A DNA stretch of 13,995 bases. Origin: RUG806 sp963624415. Its GTDB lineage: Bacteria; Bacillota; Clostridia; Oscillospirales; Acutalibacteraceae. The translations under genes were made by a program, and so were the position numbers. The notes under the pieces are model-generated. The model was not told where the DNA came from, ran no database searches, and saw nothing but the letters and a program-made list of their open reading frames with translations. Of this stretch, positions 1 through 6,596 are shown piece by piece (position 1 is the stretch's first letter; every line of letters begins with the position of its first letter). The stretch lies in assembly GCA_963624415.1 (NCBI GenBank), contig CAVFPQ010000056.1, forward strand, positions 1 through 13,995. Direction: 5' to 3'.

Positions 1-325
1 TTTTAATATATCCCGGAAGTCGCATTCCTCGCGGCTGCCTACGGCTTCGCTGCCGCCGGTGCGATGCTTGCCGTCATACCGCTTACGCTTCTGACGGCAT
101 TATTGCCGCCGTCTCGCTATCCGAGCCGGCGGTGCCACTCCTCGACGACAAGCGTGCCTTGCCAAATCAGAAGGTCAGCCTGACAAAACGCTTGCCGCCT
201 CGTCGCGGCAGCTGCTCCTCGCAAAGCTCGTCGCAGCCTTGCCCTCGTCATTCGCTTCGCTCATTCCTCGGGCTTGCGCTCGCTTCGCTCGCGTTCGGCT
301 CGTCGCTTCGCTCCTCGCCCCATCT
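1..325. repeat. GC-rich intergenic repeat region downstream of the fucosidase gene
   Basis: No credible gene. The sequence is much richer in G+C than the flanking genes and is built of short repeated palindromic words. The 10-mer CGCTTCGCTC occurs three times, at 253-262, 281-290 and 304-313. A 31-bp hairpin (69-99) recurs in inverted orientation at 1896-1926, and the words around it (a CTCGCTATCC-type word at 112-121) recur near 1877-1886. Open frames here (for example 132-329 + and 175-429 -) are low-complexity Arg/Ser/Ala-rich translations without a ribosome binding site, so I do not call them. The fucosidase stop codon lies directly at its edge. Confidence 0.7.
69..99 (-). repeat. 31-bp hairpin repeat, copy 1
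   Basis: Perfect 8-bp stem TGCCGTCA / TGACGGCA (69-76 with 92-99) around a 15-nt loop. The complete 31 bp are identical, on the opposite strand, to 1896-1926, so two inverted copies flank the fucosidase gene. Confidence 0.85.
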
Positions 326-1618
326 TTAATACAAAGCCGCATCGCGAATTGTCGCTTCGCCTGCACTCTGTGTAATTTCAAATGTAAATGTTTTCGCGTT
401 TTCGCAGTCGAGATTTTCAAGCGGCACAATACGCTTGTGACCTACGCAGTTGCTTCTGTAAATTTCTCTGCCGTCTGCCTTTATCACAAATTCACGAATG
501 TGCTGTCCGTCCGTTATATTTTCTCTTACGACAAAATATTTTGCCTTTTTGCCGTCGGGAACATTAAGCGTAACCGCATTTTTTTTGTCGGACACAATAT
601 CGAGCGGTGTTGAAAATGTGTCTTTAATCAGCTTGCCGAAATCGATAAACTGCTGTTCGTCCTTAAAGTCGCCGTCCTTTGAAATTGCCATACCCATTAA
701 CAGATTGGAGTTTCTGCCGACTGAATTTATATAGCATTCCAGAAGATGTTCGGGAGAAAACACCATATGCTCCTCTCCCTCACGCCATCCCCAGCCGCAG
801 CCGAAAGCGTGGTTGTTGCGGTTTGGTACATCGGTTTCCGCAGGACGGTAAAACATGCCGTCAGGGTTGCCCTCGCCTGTCTTTTCATCGGGTACAGTGC
901 CGTCAAAATGCAGGCCGTCGCCGTCTGTGGTAGCCCAGCAGTTTTCGGGAACAACGCCTTTTTCGTTTCCTACCCATCTTAAGAGAGACGGATGTTCGGC
1001 AGGGCCCTGGAAGCAGACCGCATGCGGCTGATATTTTTTTATAAGCGGAAAAATATTCGGACCGCCCTTTTCAGCCGGGATAACTCCACCGTCAAACCAG
1101 ATTTCAAACAGCTCGCCGTACTGTGTCCAAAGCTCCGTTACCTGCTTTTCGACATGGCGAACATAATCCTGATATTTATCCGAAAAATAATCTCTTATTA
1201 TGTCATCATTTATGTCGTAGTAGCCGTTGCAGCCGGTTGAATAGTAAAATCCCGGCTTTATTCCGTATTTTTTGCACGCATCTATAAAATCACGGCAGAT
1301 ATCTCCTTTGCCGTCCTTCCATTTCAGCGAACGTGTGCAGTAGTCGTTTTCGGCAGTCTGCCACAGTGAAAAGCCCGTGCAGTGATTGGCTACAAGGACA
1401 GCGTATTTCGCACCCATTTCGTAAGCGCTTCTGACCCACTGCTCGGCATCAAGCTTTGTGGGGTTGATAATTTCAGGCGACAATTCCGTGCGAACGGCGG
1501 CGGTTTTGTATTCCCTGAATTCGGGATTGTAAATTTCCATGCAGTAGTGGATAAGAACGCCAAGCTCGCAATCCTGCCATTCCAAAAGCTCGGGCGTGGG
1601 TTTTGCGATGTTGTACAT
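326..1618 (-). CDS. Alpha-L-fucosidase-like glycoside hydrolase, family GH29
   Basis: 430 aa, probably a retaining exo-glycosidase that removes alpha-L-fucose from glycans or oligosaccharides. The N-terminal part is the GH29 (beta/alpha)8 barrel: GVLIHY at 20-25, ANHCTGFSLW at 77-86, GFYYSTG at 123-129, and FEIWFDGG at 171-178, where Asp176 is the expected nucleophile. From about residue 340 follows a beta-rich C-terminal domain, as is usual in the family. There is no signal peptide, so the enzyme is probably cytoplasmic and acts on imported sugars. The start MYNIAKP is chosen because AGGAGAGGAG lies just upstream; the longer frame up to 1723 reads through the promoter. Oddity: the usual K-H-H-D-G-F substrate-site motif reads N-H-C-T-G-F, so the second His and the Asp are changed. 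Monocistronic; no transporter is adjacent on its strand. Family call firm, substrate inferred. Confidence 0.88.
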   Translation of the reverse strand: MYNIAKPTPELLEWQDCELGVLIHYCMEIYNPEFREYKTAAVRTELSPEIINPTKLDAEQWVRSAYEMGAKYAVLVANHCTGFSLWQTAENDYCTRSLKWKDGKGDICRDFIDACKKYGIKPGFYYSTGCNGYYDINDDIIRDYFSDKYQDYVRHVEKQVTELWTQYGELFEIWFDGGVIPAEKGGPNIFPLIKKYQPHAVCFQGPAEHPSLLRWVGNEKGVVPENCWATTDGDGLHFDGTVPDEKTGEGNPDGMFYRPAETDVPNRNNHAFGCGWGWREGEEHMVFSPEHLLECYINSVGRNSNLLMGMAISKDGDFKDEQQFIDFGKLIKDTFSTPLDIVSDKKNAVTLNVPDGKKAKYFVVRENITDGQHIREFVIKADGREIYRSNCVGHKRIVPLENLDCENAKTFTFEITQSAGEATIRDAALY

Positions 1619-1661
1619 AATTTTAACTCCTCTCCTGAAAAAAATATTTTTCTCCGAATTG

Positions 1662-1690
1662 ATTGTAGCAGAAAAACACAGTACGGTCAA
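1662..1690 (-). promoter_or_regulatory. Sigma-A promoter of the GH29 gene
   Basis: On the minus strand TTGACC (1690-1685), a 17-bp spacer and TACAAT (1667-1662). The expected start of transcription is about 35 bp before the chosen ATG, leaving room for the AGGAGAGGAG ribosome binding site. Confidence 0.75.
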
Positions 1691-1716
1691 CTGCCGAAAA
1701 AAAATTAAATTCATTC

Positions 1717-1745
1717 TTGACAAATCAAAATTCGGGCGGTATAAT
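1717..1745 (+). promoter_or_regulatory. Consensus sigma-A promoter reading towards cysK
   Basis: TTGACA (1717-1722), a 17-bp spacer and TATAAT (1740-1745): a perfect consensus promoter. The next plus-strand gene is cysK at 2378, so it would give a leader of about 625 nt. It stands back to back with the GH29 promoter. Confidence 0.8.
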
Positions 1746-1749
1746 CCTA

Positions 1750-1773
1750 TTAACCTACAAGGTTGGTAGTTAA
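1750..1773 (+). promoter_or_regulatory. Possible repressor site just after the -10 box
   Basis: TTAACCTAC...GTAGTTAA forms an imperfect dyad at the expected transcription start: CTAC 1755-1758 with GTAG 1766-1769, and TTAAC 1750-1754 with GTTAA 1769-1773, the two having slightly different centres. The CCTAC/GTAG halves are reminiscent of Rrf2-family (CymR/IscR-type) operators. That would suit a cysteine gene, but the match is too loose to name a regulator. Confidence 0.3.
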
Positions 1774-2151
1774 AAGATTAGCAAAGAACAGTGGGGTTTG
1801 GGGGTAGCCCGAGCCAACGGCGAGGGCACAGCCGCGAGGAGCCGCGTTAGCAGGCGACGAGCGGCAAGCCGCCTCGGATAGCGAGGCGGCGCACCTGCCG
1901 TCAGAAGCGTAAGCGGTATGACGGCAATGCCCGAGCGAGTCGAATTTATTCAGCCGCGACCTTACGCGGCTTAATAAATGAAGGCGAGCGAGGGGCATTC
2001 CGCCCGGAAGGCGGTACCCGGTTGTCCGGCGTACAGCTGTCATATTTCGGAAAACCGACCGACCGGACAGCCGGGTGCCCCGACGGGCGGCCCATGAAAA
2101 AAACAGTCTCAGGACTTTTTTTTCAATGATATCCGTCCTGCACAACGGATG
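1774..2151. repeat. Hairpin-rich gene-free stretch between the promoter and cysK
   Basis: No credible gene; the 158-aa minus-strand frame 1750-2226 runs across palindromes and has no coding signature. Successive perfect or near-perfect hairpins are visible: 1868-1890 (GCCGCCTCG / CGAGGCGGC, loop 5), 1896-1926 (8-bp stem, shared with 69-99), 1945-1978 (14-bp stem with one mismatch, loop 6) and 2016-2076 (14-bp stem ACCCGGTTGTCCGG with one G-T pair, 33-nt loop). The stretch is strongly GC-rich to about 2095. It would be transcribed as leader if cysK uses the promoter at 1717-1745. It may be a mosaic of repeat insertions or a structured RNA. Confidence 0.65.
1896..1926 (+). repeat. 31-bp hairpin repeat, copy 2
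   Basis: Identical over 31 bp to the minus strand of 69-99: stem TGCCGTCA (1896-1903) with TGACGGCA (1919-1926). Confidence 0.85.
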
Positions 2152-2272
2152 ATATATCTGCGAAATGATATCACACTTCGTGTGGTGATATACCTGCGGT
2201 ATATAATGGAACGGATATGGCATCATACGATTTATCGTATATCACTTTGCAACATCAATATATCACTGCAAG
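2152..2272 (+). repeat. AT-rich palindromic dispersed repeat, copy 1
   Basis: About 120 bp full of short palindromes: ACAC-TTC-GTGT at 2173-2183, ATATACC-TGC-GGTATAT around 2190-2205, and ATACGATTTATCGTAT near 2226-2241. It matches, with substitutions and a missing internal block of roughly 23 bp, the reverse complement of 13853-13995. Both copies end in TGCAAG. No coding capacity, so it looks like a MITE- or REP-like non-autonomous element. Confidence 0.8.
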
Positions 2273-2315
2273 AAACCGAGGGCAGTTTCTTGCATGAGTC
2301 CCCGGTTCTTTTTTT
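2267..2315 (+). promoter_or_regulatory. Attenuator-like alternative hairpins upstream of cysK
   Basis: Hairpin A is a perfect 10-bp stem, TGCAAGAAAC (2267-2276) with GTTTCTTGCA (2285-2294), loop of 8. Hairpin B pairs AACCGAGGG (2274-2282, one bulged A) with CCCCGGTT (2300-2307) and is followed directly by C and seven Ts (2308-2315), as in an intrinsic terminator. A and B share 2274-2276, and B's 5' arm also uses A's loop, so they exclude each other. This is the geometry of a terminator/antiterminator switch 63 bp before the cysK ATG. The T-rich end also resembles the border word at 5032-5054 and 13828-13849, so it may be repeat-derived. Confidence 0.5.
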
Positions 2316-2377
2316 CATTGCTAATTGTTTTTTGCCTTGTGTAAAAAAAATTCAGCATAATATTGGAGTGATCATCT

Positions 2378-3310
2378 ATGTCAAAAATCTACACATCCGC
2401 TTCCGAGCTTATAGGAAGCACACCGCTTCTGGAACTCAGAAACATTGAGAAAAAATTAAACCTCAATGCAAAAATCATCGCAAAGCTTGAGTATTTCAAT
2501 CCCGCAGGTTCCGTTAAAGACAGAATCGCAAAGGCCATGATTGACGATGCCGAAGCAAAAGGTGTTCTTAAAAGCGACTCCGTTATTATTGAACCGACTT
2601 CGGGCAATACCGGTATAGGACTTGCGAGTGTCGCCGCCGCAAGGGGCTACCGCATTATTATAGTAATGCCCGAAACCATGTCCGTTGAACGCCGTCAGCT
2701 TATGAAGGCATACGGTGCCGAGCTTGTTCTTACAGACGGCAGCAAGGGCATGAAGGGCGCGATAGCAAAGGCCAACGAGCTTGCGGCCGAAATTCCGAAC
2801 GCTTTTATCCCGGGGCAGTTTATAAACGAAGCCAACCCCAAGGCGCATTTTGAAACGACAGGCCCCGAAATATATAATGATACCGATGGGCATATCGACT
2901 GGTTTGTTGCCGGTGTCGGCACGGGCGGCACTGTTACCGGTGTCGGCAGATATCTTAAAGAAAAAATTGAAGGCGTAAAAATTGCCGCTGTTGAGCCTTC
3001 CGCTTCCCCTGTTTTGTCGGAAGGCAAGTCCGGTTCGCACAAAATTCAGGGTATCGGCGCCGGATTTGTCCCCGATGTGCTTGATACGAAAATTTACGAT
3101 GAAGTTATCCCCGTGACCAACGAAGCGGCATTTGAATACGGCAGACTTATCGGCAAAACCGAAGGTATTCTTGTCGGAATTTCATCCGGTGCCGCTCTGT
3201 CTGCCGCCGTTGAGCTTGCAAGGCGTCCCGAAAACGAGGGCAAGACAATAGTTGTGCTGTTCCCCGATACGGGCGACCGCTATCTGTCGACACCTCTCTT
3301 TGCGGATTGA
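2378..3310 (+). CDS. cysK: Cysteine synthase A (O-acetylserine sulfhydrylase)
   Basis: 310 aa, the full length of the family. A PLP-dependent cytoplasmic enzyme that converts O-acetylserine and sulfide into cysteine and acetate. Visible motifs: PAGSVKDR at 42-49 with the PLP-binding Lys47; TSGNTG at 74-79, which holds the substrate carboxylate; GTGGT at 181-185, the phosphate-binding loop; GISSGAA at 268-274; PDTGDRYLST at 297-306, typical of O-acetylserine sulfhydrylases rather than cystathionine beta-synthases. The start follows GGAG (2365-2368) with normal spacing. Expression probably depends on the promoter at 1717-1745 and on the attenuator-like hairpins in between. A TTGCCT/CATAAT pair nearer the gene would start transcription inside the ribosome binding site and is not favoured. 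The gene ends 5 bp before the next promoter. Confidence 0.95.
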   Translation: MSKIYTSASELIGSTPLLELRNIEKKLNLNAKIIAKLEYFNPAGSVKDRIAKAMIDDAEAKGVLKSDSVIIEPTSGNTGIGLASVAAARGYRIIIVMPETMSVERRQLMKAYGAELVLTDGSKGMKGAIAKANELAAEIPNAFIPGQFINEANPKAHFETTGPEIYNDTDGHIDWFVAGVGTGGTVTGVGRYLKEKIEGVKIAAVEPSASPVLSEGKSGSHKIQGIGAGFVPDVLDTKIYDEVIPVTNEAAFEYGRLIGKTEGILVGISSGAALSAAVELARRPENEGKTIVVLFPDTGDRYLSTPLFAD

Positions 3311-3315
3311 TACTG

Positions 3316-3343
3316 TTGACATTCTTCTGATTTATGATAGAAT
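3316..3343 (+). promoter_or_regulatory. Promoter of the ECF S component-mnmA unit
   Basis: TTGACA (3316-3321), a 16-bp spacer and TAGAAT (3338-3343). It begins 5 bp after the cysK stop and lies 34 bp before the next ATG, so the two downstream genes need not depend on the cysK leader. Confidence 0.65.
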
Positions 3344-3376
3344 ATGAGTATTCTGTGAATGAAATAAGGTGATATT

Positions 3377-3958
3377 ATGGCAGCCTCCAAACGGCATTCA
3401 AAAAAACACACAATTATATGGCTCTGTGTTACAGCCGTTTTTATGGGACTTAATGTTGCGTTTTCGTCATTCGGAATAGCGGTTCCCGGCGGCAAGCTGT
3501 ACCTTTGTGATGCCGTAATATGCACCGCCGCTTTGCTTGTGGACCCGATGGCCGCTTTTCTTATAGGCGGTGTCGGCTCGTTTATAGGCGATATGATATT
3601 TTATCCCGCCTCAATGCTCGTGTCTCTCGTGACACACGGTCTTCAGGCGGTTGTCGTGTCTGTTTTTTCGCACTATGTGCTTAAACATAAGCCCGTTTTG
3701 GGGCGTGTTATCGGACTTATACTCGGTATGATTATAATGGTTGTCGGCTACACTCTGGGGGCTATGTATATCTACTCCACCAAGGAATTGGCGATAATCA
3801 ATATTCCGTTTGAGGCACTTCAGGCATTTATAGGTGTTGTTGTGGCTCTCATTTTAGGACAGAACAAGCTTCTGACCGAACAGGCGGAAAAATTCAGAAG
3901 AATGACATTCGTAAAGACTCGCAGAAAGGCGGATACGGATACAAACCTCCGTAAATAA
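3377..3958 (+). CDS. ECF-type transporter S component (substrate-binding membrane subunit)
   Basis: 193 aa integral membrane protein. About six hydrophobic segments lie between residues 13 and 162, followed by a basic cytoplasmic tail (KFRRMTFVKTRRK near 172-184). The segment GGKLYLCDAVICTAALLVDP at 38-57, followed by FLIGGVGSFIGD (61-72) and a THGLQ turn at 86-90, is typical of the ECF S-component family (riboflavin-type superfamily, Pfam ECF-ribofla_trS). Such proteins bind a vitamin or cofactor precursor and are energised by the shared EcfA/A'/T module, which is not in this window. The substrate cannot be read from the sequence. A ribosome binding site (AAGGTGA) precedes the ATG. mnmA starts 8 bp after its stop, so the two are probably co-transcribed and translationally coupled. 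Confidence 0.78.
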   Translation: MAASKRHSKKHTIIWLCVTAVFMGLNVAFSSFGIAVPGGKLYLCDAVICTAALLVDPMAAFLIGGVGSFIGDMIFYPASMLVSLVTHGLQAVVVSVFSHYVLKHKPVLGRVIGLILGMIIMVVGYTLGAMYIYSTKELAIINIPFEALQAFIGVVVALILGQNKLLTEQAEKFRRMTFVKTRRKADTDTNLRK

Positions 3959-3966
3959 CCCAATAA

Positions 3967-5043
3967 ATGAAAAAAGCACTTATCGCAATGAGCGGCGGCG
4001 TTGACTCTTCCGTTGCCGCTCTGCTTATGAAAGACCGTGGCTTTGACTGCTCCGGTGTTACCATGAAGCTCTATAATAATGAGGATGCGGGTATCTCTTC
4101 AACAAAAACCTGCTGTTCGCTTGACGATATCGAGGATGCGGGGCTTGTCGCGTCCCGCCTCGGTATGCCTTATTATGTCTTTAACTTTACGGATGAGTTC
4201 AAAGAAAAGGTTATGATGCGTTTTGCGGATGCCTATCTTCACGGACTCACCCCGAACCCCTGTATAGACTGCAACAGGTATCTTAAATTCCGCAGACTTT
4301 ATCTTCGCTCCCGTGAGCTTGGCTATGACTGCATTGTAACAGGCCATTACGCGACTGTGGAAGAAAAGGACGGCAGATTTTACCTTAAAAAAGGGCTTGA
4401 TGACACAAAGGATCAGAGCTATGTTCTCTATCCCATAACGCAGGAGGAACTGTCGCATACGGTGTTCCCCCTCGGTACGCTTACAAAAAAAGAAGTCCGT
4501 GAAATAGCCGAAGCGCATGATTTTATAAACGCCCACAAAGCGGACAGTCAGGATATCTGCTTTGTTCCCGATGGCGATTATGCCGCCGCGGTTGAACGAC
4601 TGACAGGGGTAAAGCCGACACCCGGCAAATTTGTCGACAAAAACGGCAATGTCCTCGGTGAGCACCGTGGAATTATTCACTATACTATCGGTCAGCGAAA
4701 GGGCCTTCTGCCGACTCTGCCCGGAAAAATGTATGTCTGCAATGTCTGTCCCGAAAATAATACGGTTATTCTCGGCACAAATGCCGATTTGTTCGGCACA
4801 AAGGCGACAGTGACGGAGCTTAACTGGATTTCCGGCATTGCTCCGACCGAGCCGTTCAGGTGCAAGGCGAAAACGCGCTACCGTCAGAAGGAGATGCCCG
4901 CAACGGTAACGCCTCTGCCAAACGGTGATATTGAAATAGAATTTGATGAACCCGTGCGTGCCATTACACCCGGTCAGGCGGCAGTGCTGTATGACGGGGA
5001 TTATGTTCTCGGCGGAGGCACGATTACAAGCAATCGGCAATAA
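3967..5043 (+). CDS. mnmA: tRNA-specific 2-thiouridylase MnmA
   Basis: 358 aa, the usual family length. A cytoplasmic enzyme that adenylates U34 of the Lys, Glu and Gln tRNAs and replaces its 2-oxygen with sulfur delivered from a cysteine desulfurase. Visible: the PP-loop SGGVDSS at 9-15; the first catalytic cysteine in NPCIDCN (Cys99); GHYA at 126-129; KDQSYVLY at 148-155; the second catalytic cysteine in DICFVPDGDY (Cys198); HYTIGQRKGL, typical of the central domain; and a C-terminal beta-barrel ending at YDGDYVLGGGTI. No clear ribosome binding site precedes the ATG, and the gene begins 8 bp after the S-component stop, so coupling is likely. The last codons and stop (SNRQ-stop) fall in a dispersed repeat word also present at 13828-13849, so the extreme C terminus seems repeat-derived. 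Confidence 0.95.
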   Translation: MKKALIAMSGGVDSSVAALLMKDRGFDCSGVTMKLYNNEDAGISSTKTCCSLDDIEDAGLVASRLGMPYYVFNFTDEFKEKVMMRFADAYLHGLTPNPCIDCNRYLKFRRLYLRSRELGYDCIVTGHYATVEEKDGRFYLKKGLDDTKDQSYVLYPITQEELSHTVFPLGTLTKKEVREIAEAHDFINAHKADSQDICFVPDGDYAAAVERLTGVKPTPGKFVDKNGNVLGEHRGIIHYTIGQRKGLLPTLPGKMYVCNVCPENNTVILGTNADLFGTKATVTELNWISGIAPTEPFRCKAKTRYRQKEMPATVTPLPNGDIEIEFDEPVRAITPGQAAVLYDGDYVLGGGTITSNRQ

Positions 5044-5054
5044 AAGAAGGGACC
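5032..5054 (+). repeat. Dispersed border word overlapping the mnmA stop codon
   Basis: AATCGGCAATAAAAGAAGG is identical at 5032-5050 and 13828-13846, followed by GACC here and ACC there. A diverged form lies on the opposite strand around 2299-2326. The TAA within it is the mnmA stop. Confidence 0.75.
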
Positions 5055-5063
5055 GGGGTGACA

Positions 5064-5166
5064 AAGAAGTCCTGCGGACTTGGATTATAAAGCTTCGCAA
5101 ACGATTAGTTTACAAAAAATCGATTTGCAACTGTGTAGCTTATAAATCAAGTCCGCAGGACTTCTT
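5064..5166. repeat. 103-bp palindromic (MITE-like) element after mnmA
   Basis: Perfect 19-bp terminal inverted repeats, AAGAAGTCCTGCGGACTTG at 5064-5082 and its complement at 5148-5166. The palindrome continues imperfectly inwards: GATTATAAAGCT against GATTTATAAGCT, then TCGCAAACGATT against TGCAAATCGATT. It has no coding capacity. A half copy lies at 13789-13822. Sitting between the convergent mnmA and MBL genes, it could fold into a long hairpin in transcripts from either side. Confidence 0.85.
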
Positions 5167-5205
5167 GGCTTTTAATTGACGGACCGCTGCCGCCGGCATC
5201 TCTCA

Positions 5206-5247
5206 GTCGCAGAAAAAATCATTCACCGGATGATTTTTGTCTGCGAC
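5206..5247. other. Strong hairpin between convergent genes
   Basis: Left arm 5206-5222 and right arm 5230-5247 pair over 17 bp with one bulged base and a 7-nt loop (GTCGCAGA with TCTGCGAC at the base, AATCAT with ATGATT at the tip). The position suits a bidirectional transcription end for mnmA and the MBL operon, but no U-run follows the stem on either strand, so it is not a classic intrinsic terminator. The rest of 5167-5279 shows nothing recognisable. Confidence 0.55.
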
Positions 5248-5279
5248 ATTGTTAATTAAAAAATGAGCCGCTTATATTT

Positions 5280-6584
5280 TTATAATTCGGAATTATCGTA
5301 GAAATATCCCTTCTGTTCATACATTGAAAGCATTTCTTTGCCATGCTTTACTGTGAAAACATATGTGCAGTCGCCGGCGTAGTACATATTTTCTGCCCCG
5401 AAAAGGGAAGTCAGATAGTGTGTGTTTTCGCCGTTTCTCAGTCCGCTTATGTATCTGCACTGCGGTATAAGCAGTTTTTTCGCTTCGATAATCGAATAGA
5501 TATTTCTGTCATCGTTTATCATATGATGCGCACACTGCAAATAGTAAGAGCTGAGCAGATTTTTGCCGTAAAGACAGGTCAGAACTTCGCCGTTTGCTTC
5601 TTCCGCATCGCCAAGGAATATTATCGAGCTTTCGTCAAATTCAATCTTGAAAACGGTTGTCGACTCGTTCATTCCTCTGTATGTTTTGCCTTCACCTGCA
5701 TACGGTGAACGGGGCAGTATATCCTCATGTGTTGACAGAATTTCAATATTGCCGCACGGAATATCAAATTTTTCGCCTGTGTGCGGCTTTAAGAACATGA
5801 CATTCGGAAAATATTTTCGTACTCGTTCCTTAAACAGATTTACATTCGGATTTCCCCTGCCCATAAGCGTTTCGGAAGGGAAGTTGAACATAACTCTGTC
5901 AAGTGTCATTCTGCCTTCAAGCAACCGCATAAGCTTTATGAACACATCCATATGATCATCATGATTGTGTGTGCCTATCCACATGGAAATGTGAAGCTTT
6001 TCGCTTTTATCAAGCCCTGTGAGGTCATAAAGCCTCGTTATAAGCTCATCTGTTGCTTCGTCCGTCGCCTGTTCCATTTCGCCGCCGTCAATCAGGATAA
6101 GAGAATTATCCCTCAGCCTTATGGCGTAAAGCATACCGCAGTCACAGCTGTAACCGTAGTTCATTGTGCCGTATTTGAGTGAAAACTGCATAAGAGCCGA
6201 ATTGTCACGTATGTTTTTATCATCATCGTATTCAAAGCGGCAAAGCGGAACACTCACCGTGTCGAGAATGATTCTTGCGGTGTGTTTTTCGGCAGTATAG
6301 TATGTATACAGTATATACTTTTCGTATTCAAACTCGGCGAAAATATTGCCGTAAAGCTCACGGTAAAAGCCCTTTTTGCCGCCCTTGTTTTTGATTTCGG
6401 CAATAAAATCCGCAAAATCCGACCGTGTTACATGCTCCGTAACAAGCATATAGCAGTCGTTTTCGCTCCCCTTTTCGGGTGTTTCGTCATAAAGTCCCGT
6501 GCCGCAGTTTACAGGCGGACAAATTGCCTCCCCCGGCACGCTTACGCCGAGCTTTTCAATAAACAGCTGTGTTGAAAAATCCAT
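5280..6584 (-). CDS. Metallo-beta-lactamase-fold hydrolase with N-terminal extension
   Basis: 434 aa, last gene of the leftward operon. The MBL domain occupies roughly residues 150-430: ILIDGGE at 163-169; the metal motif THNHDDH at 205-211 (HxHxDH); FLGDAEE at 323-329, with the metal-bridging Asp; and QCAHHM at 350-355, supplying the later His. The overall pattern is closest to ComEC/Rec2-type MBL proteins, but no membrane segments are present. The first ~145 residues are an acidic region I do not recognise. No signal peptide, so a cytoplasmic metallohydrolase is likely; the substrate is unknown. It starts 12 bp after the stop of the alpha/beta-hydrolase gene with CGAGGG in front, so co-expression is likely. 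The fold call is firm; function in the operon is open. Confidence 0.8.
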   Translation of the reverse strand: MDFSTQLFIEKLGVSVPGEAICPPVNCGTGLYDETPEKGSENDCYMLVTEHVTRSDFADFIAEIKNKGGKKGFYRELYGNIFAEFEYEKYILYTYYTAEKHTARIILDTVSVPLCRFEYDDDKNIRDNSALMQFSLKYGTMNYGYSCDCGMLYAIRLRDNSLILIDGGEMEQATDEATDELITRLYDLTGLDKSEKLHISMWIGTHNHDDHMDVFIKLMRLLEGRMTLDRVMFNFPSETLMGRGNPNVNLFKERVRKYFPNVMFLKPHTGEKFDIPCGNIEILSTHEDILPRSPYAGEGKTYRGMNESTTVFKIEFDESSIIFLGDAEEANGEVLTCLYGKNLLSSYYLQCAHHMINDDRNIYSIIEAKKLLIPQCRYISGLRNGENTHYLTSLFGAENMYYAGDCTYVFTVKHGKEMLSMYEQKGYFYDNSEL

Positions 6585-6596
6585 AAAAGCCCTCGG

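Noticed and set aside
1..325. CRISPR array or coding region in the repetitive start of the window
   Set aside because: Repeat words are short, irregularly spaced and palindromic, without constant repeats and unique spacers; translations are low complexity.
239..613. 124-aa plus-strand open frame overlapping the fucosidase
   Set aside because: Antisense shadow of the GH29 gene extended into the repeat region; no start signal and no recognisable motif.
1750..2226. 158-aa minus-strand open frame upstream of cysK
   Set aside because: It runs across several perfect hairpins and a dispersed repeat, has no ribosome binding site and an Arg/Ser/Ala-rich composition like that of the repeats at 1-325.
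1752..2315. T-box or SAM riboswitch in the cysK leader
   Set aside because: No AGGGTGGNACCGCG T-box sequence, specifier-type stem or S-box core could be found; only alternative hairpins are visible.
2332..2361. TTGCCT-18-CATAAT as a proximal cysK promoter
   Set aside because: Transcription would start at about 2368, inside the ribosome binding site, leaving no usable leader.
4099..5100. 333-aa minus-strand open frame opposite mnmA
   Set aside because: Fully antisense to mnmA, which has all its catalytic motifs; the long antisense frame follows from mnmA codon usage.
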